Source of the DNA: CAWIUB01 sp963839995
GTDB lineage: Bacteria > Actinomycetota > Actinomycetes > Mycobacteriales > Jatrophihabitantaceae
NCBI GenBank assembly: GCA_963839995.1
Contig: CAWIXH010000005.1
Location: 62,001 to 126,000, forward strand
Length of the DNA stretch: 64,000 nucleotides
Direction of reading: 5' to 3'
The translations under genes were made by a program, and so were the position numbers. Positions 24,940 through 33,727 of the stretch are shown here, one piece after another. The notes under the pieces were generated by a model. That model saw only the letters and a list, made by a program, of their open reading frames with translations. It made no database searches and was not told the origin of the DNA. Position 1 is the first letter of the stretch; the number at the start of each line of letters is the position of its first letter.

Positions 24940-25458
24940 GTGGCCAACCGGCAGGGTAGCAGGCGCACAAAGCCCGTCTTCATCACCATGGTGGTGGCGG
25001 CGGCGATTCTCGCCCTGTTCATCAGCTGTGTCGGACGGGATTCGTCATCCGCCGAGCACAAGTCCACGGCCTCACCGGCGAAGACGTCGGCGAAGTCCTC
25101 GGCCACGACGACGCCGACGCACGCCCCGACGACCCATCCACGCTCGACGCACCCGCCCACGCCGACCCGGACTCCGACGCACTCCGCCGCCGCGGTGTCT
25201 CCGTCTGGGTCGCCGTCGCGGTTGCCGATCCCGGTCGGCGCGATTGCGGCTCCGCCCGGGACGCACCAGTCAACCGCGCCGTCGTCGGGCAAGGCCGACG
25301 ACACGACCGGCACGTGGCCTGCCGTGGCGATCATCGCGTGGGCACTGGTCGGGGTGCTGGCGATCACGGTGACGCTGCTGGCGGTCGTCGCCAAACGGCA
25401 GCGCGGCCTGCCGCTGACCTACGTGCGCCCACGCACCGATCGGCGCGATCGACCCTAA
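24940..25458 (+). CDS. Two-helix membrane protein with Ser/Thr/Pro-rich extracytoplasmic linker
   Basis: 172 residues from GTG 24940; the open frame reaches back to 24835 but would overlap the purQ start. A basic N-terminus (NRQGSRRTKP) leads into a first helix (VFITMVVAAAILALFISCV), then about 95 residues made of Ser, Thr, Pro, Ala and His, then a second helix (VAIIAWALVGVLAITVTLLAVV) and a basic tail. The linker is of the kind glycosylated or wall-spanning in actinobacteria. No family is recognised. The gene is transcribed against the pur genes and splits purS from purQ. Confidence 0.72.
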   Translation: MANRQGSRRTKPVFITMVVAAAILALFISCVGRDSSSAEHKSTASPAKTSAKSSATTTPTHAPTTHPRSTHPPTPTRTPTHSAAAVSPSGSPSRLPIPVGAIAAPPGTHQSTAPSSGKADDTTGTWPAVAIIAWALVGVLAITVTLLAVVAKRQRGLPLTYVRPRTDRRDRP

Positions 25459-25515
25459 CGAAGTATTCGCCTCGTCCTGACCGATCTCGAACCACGGGCC
25501 TGCTCGGCTGAACAA

Positions 25516-25749
25516 TCAGCCGCGGTGAATGGCGAAGTTCTCGATCACCGGGTTGGACAGCAGGGTGTCAGCCAGCTTGCCGATCACGTCGTCGCCGACC
25601 TCATCGTCGACGTCCAACTCGAAGTGCTTGCCCTGCCGGACGGCGTTGACGCCCTGGAAGCCGAGCCGGCCGAGCGCGCCCAGGATCGCCTGGCCCTGTG
25701 GGTCCAGGATCTCCGGCTTGAGCACGACGTCGACGACCACTCGGGCCAC
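25516..25749 (-). CDS. purS: Phosphoribosylformylglycinamidine synthase subunit PurS
   Basis: 77 residues from GTG 25749, with GAGGAG six bases upstream; a longer frame reaches 25974 but overlaps purC. PurS is the small structural subunit that joins PurQ and PurL. Conserved segments are VVVDVVLKPEILDPQGQAI, LGFQGVNAVRQGKHFEL and LLSNPVIENF. It lies 23 bases after purC on the same strand, so it is expressed from the purC side and is separated from purQ by an oppositely oriented gene. Confidence 0.95.
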   Translation of the reverse strand: MARVVVDVVLKPEILDPQGQAILGALGRLGFQGVNAVRQGKHFELDVDDEVGDDVIGKLADTLLSNPVIENFAIHRG

Positions 25750-25772
25750 GGCAACTCCTCGTTTCGAGATCT

Positions 25773-26663
25773 TCAGCCTATCCAGTCGGCGAACCGCCGG
25801 CCCGTCAGCCGTTCGTACGCCTCGACGTACCGGGCGCGGGTAGCCGCGACCACCTCGTCGGGCAGCGGTGGCGGAGGGGTGCCGTCGCGGCGATCCCAGC
25901 CGGACGCGGGCGACGCGAGCCAGTCGCGCACGTACTGCTTGTCGTAACTGGGCTGGGCGCGGCCCGGCCGCCACAGGTCGGCCGGCCAGAACCGGGACGA
26001 GTCCGGCGTCAGCACCTCGTCCGCGAGGACCAGCTGCCCACCAGCGTCAGCGCCGATTTCGACCTTGGTGTCGGCGAGCAGGACACCCGCCCGCTCGGCG
26101 ACCTGCGCCCCCCTCGCATAGATAGCAAGCGTGAGCCGGCGCAGCTCGCCCGCCCGCTCGGCGCCGACGTACGCCACCACGTCGTCGAACGTCATCGGCG
26201 CGTCGTGTTCGCCCACCGGTGCCTTGGTGGTGGGCGTGAAGATCGGGCTCGGCAGGCGCGACCCGTCGGTCAGGCCGGGCGGCAGGTCGATCCCGCAGAC
26301 CCGCCCAGTCGCCCGGTAGTCGGCGAGGCCGGAGCCGGTGAGATAGCCGCGGGCCACGCACTCGACCATGACCATCGACAGCGGGCGGCACAGCATCGCC
26401 CGGCCGCGCCATGGTGCCGGGATCGCGGGGTGGTCTGCACTGATCAGGTGGTTTGGCACCAGGTCGCCCAGCTGCTCGAACCACCAGACCGACAGTGCCG
26501 TGAGGATCCGTCCCTTATCGGGCACCGGCGAGTGAAGGACGTAGTCGAACGCGGAAATCCGGTCGCTGGCCACGATCAGCAGCTGGCCAGCGGCGGTGCG
26601 GTACAGATCGCGGACCTTGCCGCGGTGCACATGGGTCAAGCCGTGCGGAACCGTCTGGGTCAC
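25773..26663 (-). CDS. purC: Phosphoribosylaminoimidazole-succinocarboxamide synthase (SAICAR synthetase)
   Basis: 296 residues from GTG 26663. It joins aspartate to CAIR using ATP. Typical motifs are HRGKVRDLYRTAAGQLLIVA with DRISAFDYVL, MVMVECVARGYLTGSGLADY, and LADTKVEIG. The C-terminus DKQYVRDWLASPASGWDR matches the eukaryote-like long PurC form common in actinobacteria. It is followed closely by purS and preceded by purB across a 79-base gap. Confidence 0.97.
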   Translation of the reverse strand: MTQTVPHGLTHVHRGKVRDLYRTAAGQLLIVASDRISAFDYVLHSPVPDKGRILTALSVWWFEQLGDLVPNHLISADHPAIPAPWRGRAMLCRPLSMVMVECVARGYLTGSGLADYRATGRVCGIDLPPGLTDGSRLPSPIFTPTTKAPVGEHDAPMTFDDVVAYVGAERAGELRRLTLAIYARGAQVAERAGVLLADTKVEIGADAGGQLVLADEVLTPDSSRFWPADLWRPGRAQPSYDKQYVRDWLASPASGWDRRDGTPPPPLPDEVVAATRARYVEAYERLTGRRFADWIG

Positions 26664-26742
26664 GCGGGCGATCCTGCCAGACGCGCCACCAGCCAGCTCG
26701 CGCGACGGGATTACCCCACAGTGTCCGCAGATACCCCAGCAC

Positions 26743-28173
26743 TCAGAGGATCGGTTCGGGCACGTACTCGGCTGCCGACGGGTCGGAGGCGAGCACCTTG
26801 TCGACCGCGGCCACTACGGCCGCCGTCTGCGCCTGCGCGGCTGCGGTGAAGCTCACCGGATCGGCCACCAGCCGGTCGATGTCCTCGACAGAGAGCCCGA
26901 GCCGGGGGTCGGCAGCCAGCCGCGCCAACAGGTCGTTGCCCTCGGCGCCCTGCTCCCGCATCCGCAGCGCCACGGCGACTGCGTGCGACTGGATCACCTC
27001 GTGCGCGCGCTCCCGCCCGACGCCCGCGCGGACCGCGGCCATCAGCACCGTGGTCGTGGCGAGGAAGGGCAGGTAGCGGTCCAGCTCCCGGGCGATGACG
27101 GCCGGGTAGGCGCCGAAGTCGTCCAGGACGGTCAGTGTGGTCTCCAGCAGCCCGTCCACGGCGAAGAACGCACCGGGAAGCGCGACGCGACGGACCACGG
27201 AGCAGGACACGTCGCCCTCGTTCCATTGGTTGCCGGCCATTTCGCCTGCCATGGTCGCGTATCCGCGCAGCAGCACCGCGAACCCGTTGATTCGCTCCGC
27301 CGAGCGGGTGTTCATCTTGTGCGGCATCGCCGACGAGCCCACCTGACCGGGTCGGAACCCCTCGGTGACCAGCTCGTGGCCGGCCATCAGCCGGAAAGTC
27401 GTGGCGAGCGACGACGGGGCGGCGGCCAACTGCACCAGCGCCGAGACGACCTCGAAATCCAGTGAGCGCGGGTACACCTGACCCACGCTGGCGAGCAGGT
27501 GGTCGAACCCGAGGTGGGCGGCGACCCGGTTTTCCAGCTCGGCGAGCCGGGAGGCGTCGCCGTCGAGCAGATCCAGCATGTCCTGCGCGGTGCCGACCGG
27601 GCCTTTGATGCCACGCAGCGGGTACCGTGCGAGCAGCTCGGTAAGCCGGCCGAATGCGACGAGCAGCTCGTCGGCCGCAGTGGCGAAACGTTTGCCCAAC
27701 GTGGTGGCTTGCGCCGGCACATTGTGCGTACGCCCGGCCATCACGAGTGCGTCGTACTCTGCTGCCCGGCGGGCCAGCCGGGACAGAATCGCGAGGGTCT
27801 TCGCCAGGACCAGCTCGAGCGATGCGCGCACCTGCAGCTGCTCGACGTTCTCGGTCAGGTCGCGGCTGGTCATCCCCTTGTGAATCTGCTCGTAGCCCGC
27901 CAGCGCGGAGAACTCCTCGATGCGCGCCTTGACGTCGTGACGCGTCACCCGCTCGCGGGCGGCAATCGAGGACAGGTCGACGTGATCGATCACCGCCTCG
28001 TACGCCTCGATGGCGCCGTCCGGGACGTCGACGCCGAGGTCGCGTTGCGCGCGCAGCACCGCCAGCCAGAGCCGGCGCTCGAGGACGATCTTGTGCTCCG
28101 GCGACCAGATCGTCGCCATGGCGGTCGAGGCGTAGCGCGCGGCCAGCACGTCCGGGATCGCAGGTTTGGGCAC
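26743..28173 (-). CDS. purB: Adenylosuccinate lyase
   Basis: 476 residues from GTG 28173. It cleaves SAICAR to AICAR and adenylosuccinate to AMP, releasing fumarate. The fumarase/aspartase-family signature GSSAMPHKMN is present, with MTSRDLTENVEQLQVRASLE and AGRTHNVPAQATTLGKRF carrying the catalytic histidine. The length is normal. It is the first pur gene downstream of the small membrane-protein gene at 28186. Confidence 0.97.
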   Translation of the reverse strand: MPKPAIPDVLAARYASTAMATIWSPEHKIVLERRLWLAVLRAQRDLGVDVPDGAIEAYEAVIDHVDLSSIAARERVTRHDVKARIEEFSALAGYEQIHKGMTSRDLTENVEQLQVRASLELVLAKTLAILSRLARRAAEYDALVMAGRTHNVPAQATTLGKRFATAADELLVAFGRLTELLARYPLRGIKGPVGTAQDMLDLLDGDASRLAELENRVAAHLGFDHLLASVGQVYPRSLDFEVVSALVQLAAAPSSLATTFRLMAGHELVTEGFRPGQVGSSAMPHKMNTRSAERINGFAVLLRGYATMAGEMAGNQWNEGDVSCSVVRRVALPGAFFAVDGLLETTLTVLDDFGAYPAVIARELDRYLPFLATTTVLMAAVRAGVGRERAHEVIQSHAVAVALRMREQGAEGNDLLARLAADPRLGLSVEDIDRLVADPVSFTAAAQAQTAAVVAAVDKVLASDPSAAEYVPEPIL

Positions 28174-28185
28174 GCGATCATTCTC

Positions 28186-28797
28186 TCAGGTTGGGTTGGT
28201 GAGGCGCGGATCGTTGGCCAGCCGGCTCATCGCCCGGGTCGGTGCCCGATCGTTGGTCGGGCCCGTCACGAGCACGTCGATCATCCAGCCCTGCTCGGTG
28301 ACCCGGACCAATTCGGCCCGGACGTCGACGCCGTCCTGCTCCAACCGCGTCACCTGCGACGAACCGTGCATGAGGCCGAGCGCGAGCGTCACGTCGACGG
28401 TCACCCCCGCCGGATCCCGGGCGGTCAGCGTCGCGCCGCACAGCTGCCCGGTGAAACCGGAGAAGCCGCGAACGCCGCCGACCACCGCGAACGTGGGGAA
28501 GTTGGCGTGCAGGGCGGCGGTCAGGTCGCCCGAGCCGAGGACGTCCACCGGCCGGACCGTCGCGCCGTCCGGGCAGCCCACCGGGGCTGGTGGCGCAGCG
28601 CTGGCTCGCGCGACCGTTGCCGGCGCGCTCGACGTCGAGCCGTGTGCCGACCATCCAATCACTGCCCCGATCGCCAGCGCGGCCGCGACAATCGGCCCGA
28701 TCCAGCCGCGCCTGCGGCCGCCGGTAGCGATGACCTCGTCCTCGCCCGACGTGTCACCGCCGATCTCGACGACGATCAGGTCGTCATTGCGGGCCAT
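28186..28797 (-). CDS. Hypothetical single-pass membrane protein
   Basis: 203 residues from ATG 28797. An acidic cytoplasmic start (MARNDDLIVVEIGGDTSGED) precedes one transmembrane helix (WIGPIVAAALAIGAVIGWSA) and an outside domain of about 140 residues with two cysteines (GCPDGA and GQLCGA) that may form a disulfide. I recognise no family. It lies 12 bases before purB and 39 bases after purD on the same strand, so it is probably transcribed with them, but no link to purine synthesis is evident. Confidence 0.75.
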   Translation of the reverse strand: MARNDDLIVVEIGGDTSGEDEVIATGGRRRGWIGPIVAAALAIGAVIGWSAHGSTSSAPATVARASAAPPAPVGCPDGATVRPVDVLGSGDLTAALHANFPTFAVVGGVRGFSGFTGQLCGATLTARDPAGVTVDVTLALGLMHGSSQVTRLEQDGVDVRAELVRVTEQGWMIDVLVTGPTNDRAPTRAMSRLANDPRLTNPT

Positions 28798-28836
28798 ACA
28801 CCGAGGATGACCTCGCCGCAGGCCAATTGCCAGCCG

Positions 28837-30066
28837 TCAGCCGGCGACGGCGCGCAGTGCGATGTCGCTGCGGTACTGCCTGCCCGGCAGTTCGATCGTG
28901 TCGACCAAGGCGTAGGCGGCGGCTCGCGCGTCGGCGAGCGTCGCGCCAGTGGCCGTCGCCGAGAGGACGCGTCCGCCGGCGGACACGATCGCCCCGTCCT
29001 CCCGGCGGCGCGTGCCGGCGTGGATGACGCCGGTCTGCTCGGCGCCGCCGATCACGTCGCCGGTGCGCGGCGAACCGGGGTAGCCGGCCGCGGCGATGAC
29101 GACGGTGACGGCTGCGCCGTCCCGCCAGCGCAACGTGGGGTGCTGGGCGAGGACGCCGGTGGCCGCGGCGTGCAACAGCGCGCCGAGCGGGGACTCCAGC
29201 AGGGCGAGCACGACCTGCGTCTCGGGGTCGCCGAAGCGGGCGTTGAACTCGAGGACCCTTGGCCCGCTCGTCGTCATTGCCAGCCCCACGTAGAGCAGCC
29301 CGGTGAACGGCGTGCCGCGGTCGCGCATCTCGTCGACGGTCGGCTGGGCGATCGTGCGGACCACCTCGTCGACTGTGCCTTCGGGGAGCCAGGGCAATGG
29401 TGCGTACGCACCCATGCCTCCGGTGTTCGGGCCGGTGTCACCATCGCTGAGACGCTTGAAGTCCTGCGCCGGAACGAGCGGCACGGCCGTCGTGCCATCG
29501 GTTAGGCAGAACAGGGAAACCTCTGGTCCATCGAGGAATTCCTCGATCACCACGCGTTCGAGGGCGGCCGCGTGGGCGATCGCCTCGGTGCGGCTGGACG
29601 TGACAACGACGCCCTTGCCGGCGGCCAGCCCGTCGTCTTTGACGACGTAGGGCGGACCGAACTCGTGCAGCGCGGCGGCGATCTCCTGCGGACTCGTGCA
29701 GAGGCGCCCGCGCGCCGTCGGCACGTCTGCGGCAGCCATCACCTCCTTGGCGAACGCCTTGCTTCCCTCCAATTGCGCCGCCGCGGCGGACGGGCCGAAG
29801 CAGTCGATGCCGGCCCCCCGAACGGCATCGGCGACACCCGCGACGAGCGGGGCCTCGGGGCCGATCACTACGAGATCGGCCGCGAGCTCTCTCGCCAACG
29901 CCGCGACGGCGGCGCCGTCGACCGGATCGACACCGCGCTGCTCGGCCACGGCGGCGGTGCCGGCGTTCCCCGGGGCGCACGCCAGCGAGGTGACGTTTGG
30001 ATCGGCCGACAGTGCCAGGCAGAGCGCGTGCTCACGGGCACCGGATCCGATGACGAGGACGCGCAC
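28837..30066 (-). CDS. purD: Phosphoribosylamine-glycine ligase (GAR synthetase)
   Basis: 409 residues from GTG 30066. It makes GAR from phosphoribosylamine, glycine and ATP, step two of the pathway. ATP-grasp features are clear: VIGSGAREHALCLAL at the start, VIGPEAPLVAGVADAVR, YVVKDDGLAAGKGVVV, DGPEVSLFCLTDG and LEFNARFGDPETQ. The length matches the family. The upstream neighbour on the same strand is a Rieske protein gene. Confidence 0.97.
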   Translation of the reverse strand: MRVLVIGSGAREHALCLALSADPNVTSLACAPGNAGTAAVAEQRGVDPVDGAAVAALARELAADLVVIGPEAPLVAGVADAVRGAGIDCFGPSAAAAQLEGSKAFAKEVMAAADVPTARGRLCTSPQEIAAALHEFGPPYVVKDDGLAAGKGVVVTSSRTEAIAHAAALERVVIEEFLDGPEVSLFCLTDGTTAVPLVPAQDFKRLSDGDTGPNTGGMGAYAPLPWLPEGTVDEVVRTIAQPTVDEMRDRGTPFTGLLYVGLAMTTSGPRVLEFNARFGDPETQVVLALLESPLGALLHAAATGVLAQHPTLRWRDGAAVTVVIAAAGYPGSPRTGDVIGGAEQTGVIHAGTRRREDGAIVSAGGRVLSATATGATLADARAAAYALVDTIELPGRQYRSDIALRAVAG

Positions 30067-30097
30067 GAATGGCGAGCCTACTGGCGCTTCGACGCAG

Positions 30098-30439
30098 TCA
30101 GTCGATCTGGAGCTCGTCGGCGTCGCGGGTGATGGTTCCGCGGCGCAACGGCCAGACTTTGGTCAGCGCCATGAGCGCCGGACCCAGGCCGGGGATCTTT
30201 GCGTACACGCCCTGCGGCCCGCGCACCATTCGGCCGGTGGCGACGTCGTATTTCGCCTGGTGCCACGGGCAGACCAGGCAGCCGTCGGCGTCGATGCTGC
30301 CCGCAGCCAGGTCTGCGCGCAGATGCCGGCAGCGACGGCTGACGGCGAAGTAGTCGCCGTTGTTGCCCACCGCGTAGGGACCCGATCCGGTGACGGTGCC
30401 GGGCGGTACGTCGGCGGCTGGTACCCGGGTAGACGCCAT
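30098..30439 (-). CDS. Rieske [2Fe-2S] protein
   Basis: 113 residues from ATG 30439, chosen because GGGGC lies upstream at good spacing; an ATG at 30463 lacks this. The cluster ligands are C-x-H and C-x-x-H in SRRCRHLRADLAAG and GCLVCPWHQAKYDV. There is no signal peptide or membrane helix, so this is a soluble ferredoxin-like electron carrier or a stand-alone Rieske subunit. The C-terminal segment (GPALMALTKVWPLRRG) is unusual for dioxygenase ferredoxins. The partner is unknown. It lies 31 bases upstream of purD on the same strand. Confidence 0.88.
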   Translation of the reverse strand: MASTRVPAADVPPGTVTGSGPYAVGNNGDYFAVSRRCRHLRADLAAGSIDADGCLVCPWHQAKYDVATGRMVRGPQGVYAKIPGLGPALMALTKVWPLRRGTITRDADELQID

Positions 30440-30549
30440 GAGCTGCCCCTGCCTAGCGCACATATGGATGCTTGCATCCTGGCACGCAGGGAGCCGAAAC
30501 GACTAAGTTCGCACGCACCAGATGCCTGCCGGGCGCCTGTGGCCGACCG

Positions 30550-31947
30550 CTAGCTGACTGCGACGATCGTCAGCCCGGCCAGCGTCGGAACGAGGACGTG
30601 GGTGCCGGACAGTGCTGGCGTCGCGAATCGGCTGGTCTCGCCCACCCGAACCTGCATCACGGATTTGCCGGTCGCGGGATCGATGGCGTGCAGTACACCG
30701 GCCGATTGGTCGAGGGCCCAGAGTCGGCCGCCGCCGACGACCGGCGACCCGGCGATCCCGCCGTCGGCGTGCCAGAGCACGCTCATCGACCCGTCGGCCG
30801 CGATGCGCACCGCCCGCACGGCGTCGGTGCACGGCACGTAGACCACGCTTCCGTCCACCGCGGTGCCGCCGAAAGACGCGCACACGTCCAGCTCGCTGAC
30901 CTGGCCACCGATGCCGCCGAGCTTGCCCTGCCGAAGCAGGTAGGCGGTGCCCGACTTGCCGGCGGTGAAGACCCACGTGGACCCGACCAGCGCGGGCCCT
31001 TGCGAGCCGAGATCCAGGTCGCCGTCGTTGTCGGTGGCCCAGGTCGTCGGCGAGAACGAGTCGACGAGCCTGGCCGTCGCCGGGTCGATCGACAGCACCG
31101 AATCGCTGTAATCGTAGGGATCGCCCACACCGGATTCCCCGTTGCCGACCGCGACGAGCAGGTGCCCTGCCGAGTCGACCGACGCGCCGGGTGGCGTCCA
31201 GATGCCCGCCTCGCGGGTGGTCGGCACGGTGTAGGCGATGGGAGATCCGGAACCGTCCAGCCGCACGCCGACCACCCGGCCCTTGTAGTCGCCGCAGTCG
31301 CCGGTGCGGCCGCCGAACGGCACCCAGACGCGCCCGGCCACGATCGCCAGCGCGCCACGCTCCTGCATCGCATCGGGTGATGCACCCGGCAGATCCACGC
31401 TGACGCGCCAGCGCACCGCCCCGTTGCCCAGCGCCAGCGCGACCAGCTCGTGCCGCACCGGGGCACGGTATTCGGCGACCAGGAAGACCGAGTCGGTGGA
31501 CGGGTCATAGATCGGCGTACCGGTGATCCCCGACGGGTCGATGTTGCCGCAGGGTAGGTCCGCTCGGCGGGCCGGATCGCCGAGATGTACGCGCCACAGC
31601 TGGCGTCCCGTCTCGTCGAGCGCGTACACGGTGTTGTTCTCGGTGGCGACGATCGTGACCCTGTGGGCAACGATCGGCGACGCGTATACCGGGGCGTCGA
31701 GTTGCAACGCCGCCGTGACTGCGAGCTTGGTCGGCGTCGGGAAGGTGCGCGAGACACCTGTGCGAGCCGCGTCGCCGTGATATGTCGGCCATTCCGTGCC
31801 GGTAGTTGCCGGGGGTGAGGTGGTGGCCGAACCAGCCGCGCTGGTGGTGGCGATGCTGGCCGGTGGCGATGGCGTCGGGCCGCTCTTGCTGCTCGTGCAG
31901 CCAGCCAGGACGAGCGCTCCGGCGACAAGAACCAGGGCGACGCGCAT
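30550..31947 (-). CDS. PQQ-like beta-propeller lipoprotein
   Basis: 465 residues from ATG 31947. The N-terminus is a signal peptide with lipobox (LVLAGC) and a Ser/Thr/Pro-rich linker. The body is made of repeated propeller blades: WPTYHGDAARTGVS, TVYALDETGRQLWRVHLGD, LLVAVGNGESGVGD, SVLSIDPATARLVD, LWALDQSAGVLHAIDPATGK. These WD40/PQQ-like repeats fold into an extracytoplasmic propeller. No PQQ cofactor or dehydrogenase residues are obvious, so it is more likely a binding or scaffold protein than an enzyme. It overlaps neither neighbour and lies 16 bases from the purA stop. Confidence 0.85.
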   Translation of the reverse strand: MRVALVLVAGALVLAGCTSSKSGPTPSPPASIATTSAAGSATTSPPATTGTEWPTYHGDAARTGVSRTFPTPTKLAVTAALQLDAPVYASPIVAHRVTIVATENNTVYALDETGRQLWRVHLGDPARRADLPCGNIDPSGITGTPIYDPSTDSVFLVAEYRAPVRHELVALALGNGAVRWRVSVDLPGASPDAMQERGALAIVAGRVWVPFGGRTGDCGDYKGRVVGVRLDGSGSPIAYTVPTTREAGIWTPPGASVDSAGHLLVAVGNGESGVGDPYDYSDSVLSIDPATARLVDSFSPTTWATDNDGDLDLGSQGPALVGSTWVFTAGKSGTAYLLRQGKLGGIGGQVSELDVCASFGGTAVDGSVVYVPCTDAVRAVRIAADGSMSVLWHADGGIAGSPVVGGGRLWALDQSAGVLHAIDPATGKSVMQVRVGETSRFATPALSGTHVLVPTLAGLTIVAVS

Positions 31948-31963
31948 ACCCCAGTGTGCCCGA

Positions 31964-33250
31964 TCAGCCCAGCAGATCGCGCACCGAAATGATCTCGTCC
32001 CGGCCGGGTCCGACGCCGATCGCCGAGATCGGGGCGCGAATCATGTCTTCCAGTGTCGCCACGTAGTCGCGGGCAGTACGGGGAAGATCATCGAGGGTCC
32101 GCGCCTTGGAGATGTCTTCGTCCCAACCGGAGAACGTCTCGTAGATCGGCGTGGCTCGAACAAATTCTCCTTGCGTCATAGGGATTTCATCGTGTCGGAC
32201 ACCGTCGACTTCATACGCGACGCAGACCGGAACCTCCTCCAAGCCGGTGAGCACGTCGAGCTTGGTCAGCACGAAATCCGTCACCCCGTTGACCCGCGTC
32301 GCATATCGTCCGATCACCGCGTCGAACCAGCCGCAGCGGCGGGGCCGTCCAGTCGTGGTGCCGTACTCGGCACCCGCCTCACGCAGCCGATCTCCCTTGT
32401 CGTCCGACAGTTCGGTGGGAAACGGTCCCTCGCCGACCCGGGTCGTGTACGCCTTTACCACCGCGATCACCCGGCCGATCCGGGTGGGCGGGATGCCGCT
32501 GCCCGTGCAGGCACCGCCGGCCGTCGCGTTCGAAGACGTGACGAACGGGTAGGTGCCGTGGTCGACGTCGAGCAGGGTGGCTTGCCCGGCCTCCAGCAAG
32601 ACGATGCGGTCCTCGTCGAGCAGCTGGCCGAGCAGCAGCGATGTGTCCGCGACCATCGGCCGCAGCCGCTCGACGTATCCGAGCAGCTCCGCCACCACCG
32701 CGTCGACCTCGATGGCGCGCCGGTTGTACACCTTGACGAGGACCTGGTTCTTGAACTCGAGCGCCCCGGCGACCCGCTCGTGCAGGATCGTCTCGTCGAA
32801 CAGATCCTGCACCCGGATGCCGGTCCGGTTCATCTTGTCGGCGTAGGTAGGGCCGATGCCGCGTCCCGTGGTGCCGATGCGGCGGCTGCCGAGGAACCGC
32901 TCGGTGACCTTGTCGAGGGTCCGGTTGTAGGAGGTGATGACGTGCGCGGCGGCGCTCACCACCAGCCGCGACGTGTCGACCCCGCGCGCGGCGAGTCCGT
33001 CGAGCTCGTCGAAGAGCACGCCGAGGTCAACGACGACCCCGTTGCCGATGATTGGCAGGCAGCCGGGCGTGAGGATGCCCGACGGCAGCAGGTGCAACGC
33101 GTACGTCTCGGCCCCGATGACGACCGTGTGGCCGGCGTTGTTGCCGCCGTTGAACTTGACGACCGCGTCGACGCGGCTGCCCAGCAGGTCGGTGGCCTTG
33201 CCTTTGCCTTCGTCGCCCCATTGGGCGCCGACGAGAACAACCGCGGGCAT
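31964..33250 (-). CDS. purA: Adenylosuccinate synthetase
   Basis: 428 residues from ATG 33250, with GAAGGGG upstream. It forms adenylosuccinate from IMP, aspartate and GTP. The start VVLVGAQWGDEGKGKATDLL carries the conserved P-loop and catalytic Asp; GNNAGHT, GRGIGPTYADK and VGEGPFPTEL follow as in the family. Its product goes to PurB, encoded in this same region. It follows the DUF3151 gene, separated by a hairpin. Confidence 0.98.
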   Translation of the reverse strand: MPAVVLVGAQWGDEGKGKATDLLGSRVDAVVKFNGGNNAGHTVVIGAETYALHLLPSGILTPGCLPIIGNGVVVDLGVLFDELDGLAARGVDTSRLVVSAAAHVITSYNRTLDKVTERFLGSRRIGTTGRGIGPTYADKMNRTGIRVQDLFDETILHERVAGALEFKNQVLVKVYNRRAIEVDAVVAELLGYVERLRPMVADTSLLLGQLLDEDRIVLLEAGQATLLDVDHGTYPFVTSSNATAGGACTGSGIPPTRIGRVIAVVKAYTTRVGEGPFPTELSDDKGDRLREAGAEYGTTTGRPRRCGWFDAVIGRYATRVNGVTDFVLTKLDVLTGLEEVPVCVAYEVDGVRHDEIPMTQGEFVRATPIYETFSGWDEDISKARTLDDLPRTARDYVATLEDMIRAPISAIGVGPGRDEIISVRDLLG

Positions 33251-33265
33251 CTGATCCCCTTCCGA

Positions 33266-33297
33266 CCGAGCCTGTGCAGGGTATGCCCTGGGCTCGG
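33266..33297. terminator. Hairpin between DUF3151 gene and purA
   Basis: CCGAGCC (33266-33272) pairs with GGCTCGG (33291-33297), and directly inside them CAGGG (33277-33281) pairs with CCCTG (33286-33290) around a 4-base loop; one side has a 4-base bulge. On the minus strand it begins 8 bases after the DUF3151 stop and ends 16 bases before the purA start. It may terminate or attenuate read-through into purA. No T-tract follows. Confidence 0.6.
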
Positions 33298-33304
33298 GGA
33301 TCGC

Positions 33305-33706
33305 TCAGCGCAGGGCGGTCACCGCGGCCGGGTCGCTGTCCTGCAGCAGCTTCGCGCAACGCGCCGCCTCGTCGTCCTCGCCGATCGCCGCGGCGGCCTG
33401 CTCCAGCGCGTGCAGCGCGCGCAGGAAGCCGCGGTTGGGCTCGTGCGACCAGGGCACCGGCCCACTGCCCTTCCAGCCGGCCCGGCGCAGCGCGTCCAGT
33501 CCGCGGTGGTAGCCCGTCCGGGCGTACGCATACGCCTCGATGGGATGGCCGCGGATCAGCGCCCTGTCGGCCAGCGCCGCCCAGGCCGCCGAGGAGGCCG
33601 GAAACGCCATGGCCACCTCGACTGGGTCGTCGCCGGCCTTCAGCCGGGCGAGAGCGGGATCGTCGGGCAGGTGGATGGGTGACGCGAGCAGGTTCCCGGA
33701 GCTCAT
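33305..33706 (-). CDS. DUF3151 family protein
   Basis: 133 residues from ATG 33706. The actinobacterial DUF3151 pattern is evident: DDPALARLKAGDDPVEVAMA, SAAWAALADRALIRGHPIEAYAYARTGYHRGLDALRRAGWKG-like helical repeats, and VPWSHEPNRGFLRALHALEQ. The protein is all-helical, soluble and of unknown function. It sits between fba and purA in many actinobacteria, as here, with a decayed stretch and a hydrolase gene inserted between it and fba. Confidence 0.92.
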   Translation of the reverse strand: MSSGNLLASPIHLPDDPALARLKAGDDPVEVAMAFPASSAAWAALADRALIRGHPIEAYAYARTGYHRGLDALRRAGWKGSGPVPWSHEPNRGFLRALHALEQAAAAIGEDDEAARCAKLLQDSDPAAVTALR

Positions 33707-33727
33707 GCTCGCAACTCTATGACCGGT

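Noticed and set aside
27499..29505. 668-codon plus-strand frame opposite purB and purD
   Set aside because: It covers two well supported minus-strand genes and an intergenic gap with no recognisable domain.
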